The position numbers and the translations under genes are program-made. DNA of 64,000 bases from Pseudoruminococcus massiliensis. Its GTDB lineage: Bacteria; Bacillota; Clostridia; Oscillospirales; Acutalibacteraceae. Positions 21,001-28,906 of the stretch are shown here, one piece after another; the first letter of the stretch is position 1; each line of letters begins with the position of its first letter. The notes under the pieces were generated by a model that did not search any database, was not told the origin of the DNA, and worked only from the letters and a program-made list of their open reading frames with translations. The stretch lies in assembly GCF_900291955.1 (NCBI RefSeq), contig NZ_OLMR01000001.1, forward strand, positions 62,001 through 126,000. Direction: 5' to 3'.

Positions 21001-21551
21001 TGAAGAAGATTTTGAAATATACTGCAAAACTATTCGGATTTCTTATAGCTTCAATTATGATAGGCTATTGTGTTTTTATGATGAATTCAAGGTTACTTCT
21101 TCACGAACAATTACCTATGCTTGCAGGTTATGGAAATGCTGTTGTACTCTCAGGAAGTATGAAACCTGCAATCAGCGTTAATGATTGGCTTATTATACAC
21201 GAGCAAGAAAATTATGAGGTCGGCGATATTATAACATTTATAGATAATGACAATATGCTTGTAACCCATAGAATTATAAGAATCACTGATGATGAAATAA
21301 TCACTCAAGGTGACGCTAATAATATACGAGATAAGGCTATTTCAATAGAGCAGGTTAAGGGAAAGGTTATTAAGATTTTTCCAAAGGTCGGGTATGTAAT
21401 CTCATTTGTGCAAAATCCATTCTTTATTGTAACTATCATAGTTTTGGTTTTTGTACTTATGGAACATTCCTACTCTAAGGAAAAAAATAAAAAATCCGAA
21501 AACCTCGAAGCTTTGAAAGCCGAAATAGAAAAGTTAAAATCAGAACAATAA
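20997..21551 (+). CDS. Second SipW-like signal peptidase I
   Basis: This 184-aa membrane protease has its catalytic serine in LSGSMKPAI near residue 58 and histidine in VTHRI near 94, the ER/archaeal-type Ser/His pair. QGDANNIRD follows. Membrane segments lie at about 12-32 and 145-162. The cytoplasmic tail (ENLEALKAEIEKLKSEQ) is a short coiled coil very like that of the first peptidase at 18236. The start codon overlaps the stop of the anchored TasA-like gene, so the two are translationally coupled and likely work together. It is shorter than the first copy and diverged from it, so a recent duplication is unlikely. Confidence 0.9.
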   Translation: MMKKILKYTAKLFGFLIASIMIGYCVFMMNSRLLLHEQLPMLAGYGNAVVLSGSMKPAISVNDWLIIHEQENYEVGDIITFIDNDNMLVTHRIIRITDDEIITQGDANNIRDKAISIEQVKGKVIKIFPKVGYVISFVQNPFFIVTIIVLVFVLMEHSYSKEKNKKSENLEALKAEIEKLKSEQ

Positions 21552-21558
21552 ACTACTA

Positions 21559-22176
21559 TTAAAACAAGCTGCAAAGCCAATCTGAAAAACTCGAAACCAC
21601 TTCTACTACTCCAAAACGAATTTCGTAGCCGTTGCTATTCTCGTTGTTATCAACTATACACTTTTCAGAATCTGGAAGTTCATTCTGCAATTCATTGCCC
21701 TCCGCTGACGGCAAACATAGTGCTGGAAACATCACACACCACCAGTTATGTCCGCTACCGCTACCTATAATAATTCTTACAGCGTCATAATCTCCGGCAG
21801 GAAGTGTAAAATTTTCATAAATACGAGTATTGAATTTATCATTTACAACCTCGGCTCTGACGCTGTAATTATAACCTTCTGCCCTGATAACACGCTCTGC
21901 TTCGGCTATAATTTCAGGCAAATCTGCCTTTGCCATTTTTATGGCTTCTTGCTTTGATGATGTATCACCAAAAATTTCTGGGCTTATTTCTAAAATAGCA
22001 TCTCTGACTTTTAGCTTTAATGCTTGGTCTGATTCTGAATCAGAATTTGCCAAGATATGTAGTCGCAAAACTCTCGATTCTATATCCTCACAAGCTCCCG
22101 CAAATGATACTACCGAAAATGTAAACGCCATAACTAATGCTGTTGCTACAAGTTTAAATATAATTTTTATTTTCAT
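21559..22176 (-). CDS. spoIIR: Stage II sporulation protein R
   Basis: This 205-aa secreted protein matches SpoIIR, the forespore signal that triggers SpoIIGA to process pro-sigma-E in the mother cell. It has an N-terminal signal peptide (residues 4-28), the family block RLHILANSDSESDQALKLKVRDAIL at about 38-62, and HNWWCVMFPALC near 140, typical of the C-terminal domain. It converges with the second signal peptidase gene, with only 7 bases between stop codons. A strong hairpin directly abuts the start codon (see 22179-22227). Length is usual for the family. Confidence 0.93.
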   Translation of the reverse strand: MKIKIIFKLVATALVMAFTFSVVSFAGACEDIESRVLRLHILANSDSESDQALKLKVRDAILEISPEIFGDTSSKQEAIKMAKADLPEIIAEAERVIRAEGYNYSVRAEVVNDKFNTRIYENFTLPAGDYDAVRIIIGSGSGHNWWCVMFPALCLPSAEGNELQNELPDSEKCIVDNNENSNGYEIRFGVVEVVSSFSDWLCSLF

Positions 22177-22178
22177 AA

Positions 22179-22227
22179 AAAATCCCGTCCTTTTCTTTGC
22201 TGTTGCAAAGATTATGGACGGGATTTT
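22179..22227 (-). promoter_or_regulatory. Perfect hairpin abutting the spoIIR start
   Basis: On the minus strand AAAATCCCGTCC and GGACGGGATTTT form a 12-bp perfect stem, with an inner CTTTGC-AACA-GCAAAG stem, followed by a T-run that runs into the spoIIR ATG. It looks like a Rho-independent terminator of ispE transcripts. Its right arm also carries the only Shine-Dalgarno-like bases (AAGGACGGGA) for spoIIR, so a read-through transcript would have a closed ribosome site. Confidence 0.8.
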
Positions 22228-22248
22228 ATAATTTTATTCTTATATAAA

Positions 22249-22289
22249 TTCAATAAAATTAAAAATTTTGATCAAGCCCTTTAAAAGCT
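22249..22289. repeat. Decayed head of the multi-hairpin element
   Basis: The segment from TTCAATAAAATTAAAAA to AAGCCCTTTAAAAGCT resembles the first 45 bases of the element at 7074 (TTCGATAAAAATTAAAAG, then CAAGCTTTTTCAAAAGCT). The stem is now imperfect and nothing of the later hairpins remains. Confidence 0.5.
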
Positions 22290-22309
22290 ATTATTAAATT
22301 TATATAACT

Positions 22310-23176
22310 TTATCCAAAAAAGACCTCTGAAACTGGTTCTGCTTTATATACATACTCGTAATCATCATCAAGCCTTTTTGCACAATCATCACGCATATTA
22401 TCATTATCGAAAATACCGAATACCGCTGAACCACTTCCTGTCATAGTCGCACCTAAAGCTCCACAATCAAGCATTATCTGCTTGATTTTCTCAACCTCCG
22501 GCAAAGCCATAACGACTTCAAATTTATTATAAAGATGTTTAGCAACACTTTTTATATTTGCTTCACAAATGGATTCTGTAATTTTATCCATTCCTTTTAT
22601 TGCTGAAAATTCGGGTGAATCTGATTTTTCATAGGCATCCTTAGTGCAAACTCCAATATTTGGCTTTACAATCACCAGATAACATTCTGGTAAATCTGGC
22701 AACGGGCTTAGGATTGTTCCTATTCCGCTTGCAGACATTGTTCCGCCGTAAACACAAAACGGAACATCTGCACCAATTTCTGCTCCGATTTCTGCAAGTT
22801 CCTTGCGAGAAAGCTCTGTGTCATAAAGCTTATTCAATGCATGAAGCACTGCAGCCGCATCTGTACTTCCTCCGCCAAGTCCTGCCTCAGTCGGAATATT
22901 TTTCTTAATCTTAATCTCAATGCCCTTGTTTTCTTTTTCTGTTTCTTTAAAGAAAAGCTCAAAAGCCTTATATACTGTATTGGTTTCATCAAGTGGAATA
23001 TTCTCATCTGAACATACGATTTTAATATCACCATCATCTGTGCGAGAAACTGTTATCTCATCGCAAAGACTAATAGACTGCATAACCATAGAAACTATAT
23101 GATAGCCATCACTGCGTTTTCCTCTTATATCAAGAAAAAGGTTGATTTTCGCTGGGGCATCAACATTAACCTTCAT
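22310..23176 (-). CDS. ispE: 4-diphosphocytidyl-2-C-methyl-D-erythritol kinase
   Basis: IspE (288 aa) phosphorylates CDP-methylerythritol in the non-mevalonate isoprenoid pathway. It is a GHMP-fold kinase: DAPAKINLFLDI at the N-terminus with the substrate Lys, the glycine-rich ATP loop PTEAGLGGGSTDAAAVL near 92-108, and MTGSGSAVFG near 250. Full family length. The start is at ATG after GAAAGGATG. It lies 31 bp downstream of the aminotransferase gene, so co-transcription from the Lrp-type gene's promoter is likely. Confidence 0.96.
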   Translation of the reverse strand: MKVNVDAPAKINLFLDIRGKRSDGYHIVSMVMQSISLCDEITVSRTDDGDIKIVCSDENIPLDETNTVYKAFELFFKETEKENKGIEIKIKKNIPTEAGLGGGSTDAAAVLHALNKLYDTELSRKELAEIGAEIGADVPFCVYGGTMSASGIGTILSPLPDLPECYLVIVKPNIGVCTKDAYEKSDSPEFSAIKGMDKITESICEANIKSVAKHLYNKFEVVMALPEVEKIKQIMLDCGALGATMTGSGSAVFGIFDNDNMRDDCAKRLDDDYEYVYKAEPVSEVFFG

Positions 23177-23207
23177 TTAGAGCAACATCCTTTCAAAAAA
23201 TCACTTT

Positions 23208-24395
23208 TTAGGAATCCATAGCTGGAGCGTCTGGGTCATTTATAAACATTTCAATTCTGTTTAATGCTTCCATAATATGTCCGAGTGAGTAGGAATATGA
23301 TACTCGGATATATCCTTCTCCACAATCACCAAAAGCTGTTCCCGGTATAACGGCAACTCGTCTTGATTTGATTAGCTTAGTGCAAAACTCTTCACTGGTA
23401 AGGCCTGTACTTTTTATTGATGGGAAAATATAGAAGGCTCCTTCTGGCTCAAAGCAAGTGAGTCCCATTCGTGTGAAACCATCTACTATAAGTCTGCGAC
23501 GAATATTATACTCATTACGCATATACTCAATATCGCCATCACCATGTCTTAAACCCTCTATTGCAGCATACTGTGCAGTAGTCGGAGCACTCATAATAGC
23601 AAATTGATGAAGCTTTGTCATCTGCTCTATGATTTCCTTTGGACCAAGAGCATATCCTAAACGCCAACCTGTCATAGCATATGATTTTGAAAATCCGCTT
23701 ATAACTATTGTTCGTTCTGCCATACCCTCAAGTGATGCAATAGATATATGTGGTGTATCGCCATATGTAAGCTCACCATAAATTTCGTCAGAAAGAACAA
23801 ACAAATTATGCTTGCGAACAACCTTTGCAATTTCTTCGAGATGCTCTTTTCTCATAACCGCACCAGTTGGGTTATTAGGAAAAGGCAAGATAAGAAGCTT
23901 TGACTTAGGTGTAATCTTACTTTCAAGCTCTTCAGCAGTAAGCCTGAAACCGTTTTCTGCCTTTGTTTCTATTGTAACAGGAATACCGTCTGCAAGTCTT
24001 GTTAAAGGATTATAGCATACAAAGCTTGGTTCTGGTATAAGAACCTCATCACCCTCTGAAACTATTGTTCTTATAGCACCATCAATAGCCTCTGAACCAC
24101 CAACAGTTACAAGAATCTGTGTGTCAGGGTTATATGTTACATTGAAACGACGCTCAAAGTATTTTGAGATTTCCTGTCTTAATTCAGAAAAACCTCTATT
24201 TGGTGTATACCATGTTTTTCCTCTTTGAAGTGAATCTATACCAGCCTCACGAATATGCCAAGGTGTCTGAAAATCAGGCTCACCCACGCTGAGAGAAATT
24301 ACATGACCCATTTCATTTGCAATATCAAAATATTTTCTTATGCCCGAAGGCTTTACTGTTCGTATTTTATCATTAATAAATCTATTGTAATCCAT
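23208..24395 (-). CDS. PLP-dependent class I/II aminotransferase
   Basis: This 395-aa fold-type I aminotransferase is of the aspartate/aromatic type (PatA/AspC-like). Seen are SVGEPDFQTP near the N-terminus, FPNNPTGAVM near 170, SDEIYGELTYG near 205, the PLP lysine in SGFSKSYAMTGWRLGYALG near 238, and the C-terminal substrate arginine in GYIRVSYS near 370. Its start overlaps the stop of an Lrp/AsnC-type regulator by one base (TAATG), which suggests that regulator senses an amino acid related to this enzyme's substrate. Exact substrate not determinable. Confidence 0.92.
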   Translation of the reverse strand: MDYNRFINDKIRTVKPSGIRKYFDIANEMGHVISLSVGEPDFQTPWHIREAGIDSLQRGKTWYTPNRGFSELRQEISKYFERRFNVTYNPDTQILVTVGGSEAIDGAIRTIVSEGDEVLIPEPSFVCYNPLTRLADGIPVTIETKAENGFRLTAEELESKITPKSKLLILPFPNNPTGAVMRKEHLEEIAKVVRKHNLFVLSDEIYGELTYGDTPHISIASLEGMAERTIVISGFSKSYAMTGWRLGYALGPKEIIEQMTKLHQFAIMSAPTTAQYAAIEGLRHGDGDIEYMRNEYNIRRRLIVDGFTRMGLTCFEPEGAFYIFPSIKSTGLTSEEFCTKLIKSRRVAVIPGTAFGDCGEGYIRVSYSYSLGHIMEALNRIEMFINDPDAPAMDS

Positions 24396-24877
24396 TAAAG
24401 CTCCATACTCCTTTGTTCTTCGTTACAATCATCAATAAAAGAAATTCCGCTCTTTTTATATTCCGTAAGAACAAAGTGTGTCGCTGTTGATACAACTGAA
24501 TCTAAGGTAGAAAGCTGTTTTGCGACAAAGCTCGAAACCTCTTGTATATTAGCTCCTCTGACAAACGCTATAAGGTCAAATGTCGCCGACGCCGCAAGAT
24601 ATACACTATCTACATTATCAAAAGACGCAACTATTTTTGCAGTTTCGTCAAAGCCTGTTTCCGCCTTTGGTGTAACCTTGATTTCAATAATAGCATTAAC
24701 GCCTGCATTCTGAAGCTTGCTTCTGTCGATTATTGTACTTGTCCCCTTAATAACGCCTTTTTGCTTATAATCTTCAATCCTTTTTTTTATCTCGGTTTCT
24801 GTTTCATCAAGCATAGCCGCAAGCTGTGAATAGGTAAATTGTGCGTTATCTTCAAGAAGTGTTAATAGCTTATCCAT
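24395..24877 (-). CDS. Lrp/AsnC family transcriptional regulator
   Basis: This 160-aa protein has an N-terminal winged helix-turn-helix (about residues 1-55: LLEDNAQFTYSQLAAMLDET) and a C-terminal RAM/AsnC ligand-binding domain (about 65-140: NAIIEIKVTPKAETGFDETA, then FDLIAFVRG). The start at 24877 is chosen because GGAG lies 7 bases ahead; a longer frame reaches 24943 without such a site. It is coupled to the aminotransferase gene and probably regulates it. Confidence 0.9.
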   Translation of the reverse strand: MDKLLTLLEDNAQFTYSQLAAMLDETETEIKKRIEDYKQKGVIKGTSTIIDRSKLQNAGVNAIIEIKVTPKAETGFDETAKIVASFDNVDSVYLAASATFDLIAFVRGANIQEVSSFVAKQLSTLDSVVSTATHFVLTEYKKSGISFIDDCNEEQRSMEL

Positions 24878-24980
24878 AAACAATCTCCATTCCGCCACAG
24901 AGTTCATCTTTGAGCTTTGCAGCATTAAAGTATTTAATTTCAAAGCACAAAATATAGCTTGCTCTAAAATTATACTTTCA

Positions 24981-25009
24981 ATTATAACTCATATCTTGCA
25001 AATTTTCAA
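24981..25009 (-). promoter_or_regulatory. Sigma-A promoter for the Lrp-type gene
   Basis: On the minus strand TTGAAA (25009-25004), a 17-base spacer and TATAAT (24986-24981) form a near-consensus promoter, leaving a leader of about 95 bases. The rest of the gap 24878-25242 is A+T-rich; I see no gene or RNA in it, and no clear promoter for the rightward CBS gene. Confidence 0.75.
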
Positions 25010-25242
25010 CGGCATTTTGAAAATCGAAAATTGTAACAAAATTAGACACAAAAAATATTTTTTAGCACTTAATTTTTTATAAAAGATTGATTATAACTCT
25101 TTAATATGTTACCATTAATAAGAAATAATTTAATAAGTTTAATATAATAAAAAAATATAATCAAATTAAATATATTCCAATCCAAGAAGAATAAATCTCT
25201 TTAAGCTAATTTAATTACTCTAATATAACAAGGAGGCTATAT

Positions 25243-25665
25243 ATGAATATACTGTTTTTTCTTAAACATAAGGCTACTGTTGCATATCTCTATGATGATT
25301 GTTCTATCAGGCAAGGACTTGAAAAAATGCACGCCCATGGTTACACAGCAATTCCTGTTATAACTCGTGAGGGAAAATACATAGGTACAGTAAGTGAAGG
25401 AGATTTCCTTTGGTATATTATTCTCAAGAAAACTCAAGAACAAAATCTTAAATCGTTAGAAGAATGTCACATAAAAGATATTATAAGAAATAAGCGTGAT
25501 AGAGCTGTAAGGGTCAGTGAAACTATGGATAATCTTCTCAATATGGTTATGGAGCAAAATTTCGTACCAGTAGTTGATGACAGAGGTATGTTTATAGGAA
25601 TTATCACAAGAAAAGATATTATAAAATATTTCTATGATAAAGAAAAGAAAGCTTTAGAAAGTTAA
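25243..25665 (+). CDS. CBS-domain pair protein
   Basis: This 140-aa protein consists of two CBS motifs and little else. The first covers residues about 10-60 (SIRQGLEKMHAHGYTAIPVITREGKYIGTVSEGDFLW) and the second about 75-130 (VRVSETMDNLLNMVMEQNFVPVVDDRGMFIGIITRKDII). CBS pairs bind adenine nucleotides and act as regulatory modules. AAGGAGG precedes the ATG. It stands upstream of a GerA/SpoVAF-like gene but is separated from it by a strong hairpin, so a functional link is not certain. Confidence 0.85.
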   Translation: MNILFFLKHKATVAYLYDDCSIRQGLEKMHAHGYTAIPVITREGKYIGTVSEGDFLWYIILKKTQEQNLKSLEECHIKDIIRNKRDRAVRVSETMDNLLNMVMEQNFVPVVDDRGMFIGIITRKDIIKYFYDKEKKALES

Positions 25666-25674
25666 CTAATGAAT

Positions 25675-25727
25675 AAAACTCCTTTATTTGCAAATAATAG
25701 CAATATATCCGCAAATAAAGGAGTTTT
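25675..25727 (+). promoter_or_regulatory. 17-bp perfect hairpin covering the GerA/SpoVAF-like ribosome site
   Basis: AAAACTCCTTTATTTGC (25675-25691) and GCAAATAAAGGAGTTTT (25711-25727) pair perfectly around a 19-base loop. The right arm ends in TTTT like a terminator for the CBS gene and also contains the Shine-Dalgarno AAAGGAG of the next gene. Confidence 0.85.
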
Positions 25728-25732
25728 ATGCT

Positions 25733-27136
25733 TTGGGCAAAAATATTATAGATAAAATCAGCAATGGAATTTTTGCAAAGGAAAGTTTCGATATTATAGA
25801 AAGAAAAATCATTATTTGCAACAGAGATTCCTGCTTATTTTTTGTTGATGGACTCATCAATGATGAGGTAATGGAAAAAATTATAGAATTTTTCTATTCT
25901 ATAAATAATGAAAGTCAGCTTTCTAACTTAAAAGCCTTTTGCGAAAAAAGTGTACCTTATGTTGAGGTTTCTGCTGAAACGGATTTTGATAAAATTTATA
26001 CTGGTATTCTTTCTGGTATTATGGCTCTTGCTATAGATGGTTTAGACGGAGCTATTATGCTCGATGTACGCTCATATCCACAAAGGGATTCCTCTGAGCC
26101 TGAAAAGGACAAGGTATTGCGTGGCTCTCGTGACGGATTTGTGGAAACTTTAGTTGCAAACACAGCACTTGTACGCCGTAGAATAAGGGATATAAATCTC
26201 CGTATGAAATATCTTTCCGCTGGAATTGAAACAAAAACAGATATTGTCCTTTGCTATATGGATAACAAAGTTGATAAAAAACTTCTTGCAGAAATTACAC
26301 AAAAAATCGAAAATGCTTCTGTTGAAGCTTTGACTATGACTATGCAAAGTCTTTCAGAGGTTATTTATAGGCACAAATGGTATTCGCCATTTCCTAAGGT
26401 TAAAAATACAGAGCGTCCTGATGTAACCGCATCAGCTGTACTTGACGGCAACATTGCTATCCTAATTGACAATGCTCCCTCTGCCCTGATTATTCCGACT
26501 TCTATTTTTGATATTTTAGAGGAGGCGGATGACTATTATTTTCCACCGCTCACAGGAACTTATATAAGACTTTCTCGTTATATCGTAACTATCGCATCGC
26601 TTTTTATAACACCTATATGGTTACTTGCTTTAAAATATCCAAGCTATATTCCTGAGGTCTTTGCTTTCATAGTTCCGTCGGACCCTATAAACATTCCAAT
26701 ATTCTGGCAGCTTATGATACTTGAACTTGCAATAGACGGTTTAAGGCTTGCAGCAATAAATACACCAAATATGCTTTCAACACCTTTGAGCATAATTGGT
26801 GCAATAGTTTTGAGTGATTTTGCTGTACAATCAGGTTGGTTTATCAGTGAGGCTATGCTTTATATGGCTTTTGTGGCTATTGCGAACTATTCACAGCCAA
26901 GCTATGAATTAGGCTATGCAGTAAAATTTATGCGAATAATGATACTTGTTTTAACTGAGATTTTCGAAATATACGGTTTTATTGCAGGTATAGTGCTTAC
27001 ATTTGTTATAATGGTATGCACTAAGACTATTTCTGGAAAAAGCTATCTATATCCATTGATACCATTTAACAGAAAAGAGTTTTATAGAAAGATAGTAAGA
27101 ACAAGGGCTGCGGCAAACGGCAATATAAAGAAATAG
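25733..27136 (+). CDS. GerA/SpoVAF family spore protein
   Basis: This 467-aa membrane protein belongs to the GerA family (germinant receptor A subunits and SpoVAF). It has a soluble N-terminal domain (about 1-240) with GAIMLDVRSYPQRDSSEPEKDKVLRGSRDGF, a family hallmark, then several membrane segments (about 270-440). Its size, and the phrase FFVDGL near the N-terminus, favour SpoVAF over GerAA, but no spoVA genes are adjacent. The start TTG at 25733 lies 9 bases after AAAGGAG; a TTG at 25688 is inside the left hairpin arm and has no ribosome site. Expression is probably sporulation-specific. Confidence 0.85.
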   Translation: MGKNIIDKISNGIFAKESFDIIERKIIICNRDSCLFFVDGLINDEVMEKIIEFFYSINNESQLSNLKAFCEKSVPYVEVSAETDFDKIYTGILSGIMALAIDGLDGAIMLDVRSYPQRDSSEPEKDKVLRGSRDGFVETLVANTALVRRRIRDINLRMKYLSAGIETKTDIVLCYMDNKVDKKLLAEITQKIENASVEALTMTMQSLSEVIYRHKWYSPFPKVKNTERPDVTASAVLDGNIAILIDNAPSALIIPTSIFDILEEADDYYFPPLTGTYIRLSRYIVTIASLFITPIWLLALKYPSYIPEVFAFIVPSDPINIPIFWQLMILELAIDGLRLAAINTPNMLSTPLSIIGAIVLSDFAVQSGWFISEAMLYMAFVAIANYSQPSYELGYAVKFMRIMILVLTEIFEIYGFIAGIVLTFVIMVCTKTISGKSYLYPLIPFNRKEFYRKIVRTRAAANGNIKK

Positions 27137-27200
27137 CAGCGAGCCACTGTCCCAAGAAACGGTGCGTGACCGCACAGGAGAAGACACAGAATCGCTCAAA

Positions 27201-27626
27201 ACTTTCAAAATAAGTTTGTTGATGCGGTTAGAGAAACTACCGTTTAGCTAACTAAACTTATCTTAGACAATTAAAAGTTTCGCTCGAGCCTTTTTAAAGG
27301 CTTGCGGTTTCCAAAGGCAGAGCCTTTGGTGGGTTTTAAGGGCGAAGCCCTTAACATACTTTGCTCCTAAAGGGCGGACTTTGTCCGCCCTTATTGACTA
27401 ATGTTGATAACAAAAGAAATTTTAGTGGCGAACAAAGTTCGCCACTAAGGAGGCAAGACAAGTTAAGGGCGTTGCCCTTAAAACCCATGAGGGACTCCGT
27501 CCCTCAACCCTGCGAGCCTTTAAAAAGGCTCGAGCGAAACTTTTAATTGTCTTAGATAAGTACATTAGCTAATCGGTAGTCCATTGGTAATTACTTCAAT
27601 CGCATCAACAAACTTATTTTGAAAGT
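27201..27626. repeat. Composite multi-hairpin element with terminal inverted repeats (type II)
   Basis: The ends 27201-27226 and 27601-27626 are a perfect 26-bp inverted repeat. Inside, a core (27259-27560) begins CTTAGACAATTAAAAG and ends with its complement. Each core arm holds four hairpins: GAGCCTTT/AAAGGCTC type; CCAAAGGC-AGA-GCCTTTGG (left) or TGAGGGAC-TCC-GTCCCTCA (right); AAGGGC/GCCCTT; and GGGCGGAC-TTT-GTCCGCCC (left) or TAGTGGCGAAC-AAA-GTTCGCCACTA (right). A short asymmetric centre (TTGACTAATGTTGATAACAA) separates the arms. It fills the gap 27137-27719 with flanks that are also partly shared with 61771-61805. A 61-codon frame inside is not a gene. Confidence 0.85.
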
Positions 27627-27719
27627 GTCGAGCGAGACTTGTCGAGCGATTACGCGTCTTGACTGCAGAGGCACTCCGCCTCGAGCGAAACTTTTAGCTG
27701 TCTTAGAGAAGTGCTTCAG

Positions 27720-28241
27720 CTAATTCCCTAAAAGCCTTATTGTCAAAGGAGCTAATACCATACCTGCAAAATCTGACATCAATGCCGCTGGTATAGTATA
27801 TCCTGTTTTTTGTATACCGACCGAACCATAATAGACCGCTATAGCATAAAATGTGGTTTCTGTTGAACCGGCTATAACAGATGCTGTTCTTCCGATAAAG
27901 CTATCGGGAGAAAAACTTTTGAATAAATCATTTAATAAAGCAAATGAACCACTTCCAGATACAGGCCTCATAAGTGCAAGTGGTAAAATTTCACTTGGAA
28001 ATCCTAATGCACTTGTAACTGGTGACAACAAATCTGTCAATATTTCAAAAAAGCCTGATGCTCTTAACATAGATACTGCTGTTATCAAGCCTATTAACGA
28101 AGGTGCTATCGAAAACATAGAAACTATTCCCTCTTTTGCACCATCTGTAAACGCTTCAAAAAGCGGCACTTTTCTGCAGAATCCGAAAATAATTATTAAA
28201 GCTATGGAAACTGGAACTACAAGATTACCTATTATTTCCAT
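27720..28241 (-). CDS. spmB: Spore maturation protein B
   Basis: SpmB is a 173-aa membrane protein of the nucleoside-recognition (Gate) family that, with SpmA, helps dehydrate the spore core. Hydrophobic segments span most of the sequence; family features include GAKEGIVSMFSIAPSLIGL near 37, RPVSGSGSFAL near 107, and GSTETTFYAIAVYYGSVG near 130. The start at 28241 follows GAGGTGG by 5 bases; the longer frame to 28292 lacks a site. It overlaps the end of spmA by 17 bases. Confidence 0.93.
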   Translation of the reverse strand: MEIIGNLVVPVSIALIIIFGFCRKVPLFEAFTDGAKEGIVSMFSIAPSLIGLITAVSMLRASGFFEILTDLLSPVTSALGFPSEILPLALMRPVSGSGSFALLNDLFKSFSPDSFIGRTASVIAGSTETTFYAIAVYYGSVGIQKTGYTIPAALMSDFAGMVLAPLTIRLLGN

Positions 28242-28851
28242 TTTTACCACCTCTATTCGAGTGCAATCTTCTTCTTTCGACAGGAGCTTCAAAGCATTTT
28301 GCTGTTATTATTCCTACAAAAAGCGACAAAAAAGAAACTATCCATATAGCGACTATAATATCAAATGGCTGTTTCGAACCAGCAGATGCTCTCATAGCGG
28401 CAATTGTTGTCGGAATTAGTTGAATTGATGCAGTATTCAATACAACAAACATAACCATACTTCTATTTGCAATTTCGGGTGTTTTATTTTCCTTTTGCAT
28501 CTCTTTCATTGCGACAATTCCAAAGGGTGTTGCGGCATTTCCAAGTCCAAGAAGATTTGCCGCCATATTTGCACAGATTGCCTTTAATATTGGACTTTTC
28601 GGCTTATAATCTGGGAAAAGAATACGCAAAAACGGTGAAAATACTTTTGCAAGAATGGCTGTTATTCCACCTTTATCAGCAATTTTCATAAGCCCTGACC
28701 AAAGAGCCATTACTCCCAAAAGAGAGAGTGTAAGCTCAATCGCCTGAGCCGCTCCATTTAGAGCAGCCGAGGAAAGCTCCTCCATTTTGCCAGTATATAT
28801 CGAACATATAAGGCTTACTATCAGCATAGCACCCCATATATAGCCAAGCAC
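28225..28851 (-). CDS. spmA: Spore maturation protein A
   Basis: SpmA (208 aa) is the partner of SpmB in spore cortex and core dehydration. It is a polytopic membrane protein with MALWSGLMKIADKGGI near 48, and the family stretch ANLLGLGNAATPFGIVAMKEMQ near 98. The start is GTG at 28851 with GAGG about 8 bases ahead. It diverges from the abrB-like gene at 29028. Confidence 0.94.
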   Translation of the reverse strand: MLGYIWGAMLIVSLICSIYTGKMEELSSAALNGAAQAIELTLSLLGVMALWSGLMKIADKGGITAILAKVFSPFLRILFPDYKPKSPILKAICANMAANLLGLGNAATPFGIVAMKEMQKENKTPEIANRSMVMFVVLNTASIQLIPTTIAAMRASAGSKQPFDIIVAIWIVSFLSLFVGIITAKCFEAPVERRRLHSNRGGKNGNNR

Positions 28852-28906
28852 AAAGCCTCAACCTCGTTTCGGATTTTATTACTATTTTTATGCTTCGACA
28901 ATGTGA

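Noticed and set aside
27361-27546. 61-codon open frame, and a similar one at 61766-61963
   Set aside because: Both translate the hairpin modules of the type II element; no ribosome site and no conserved protein outside the repeat.
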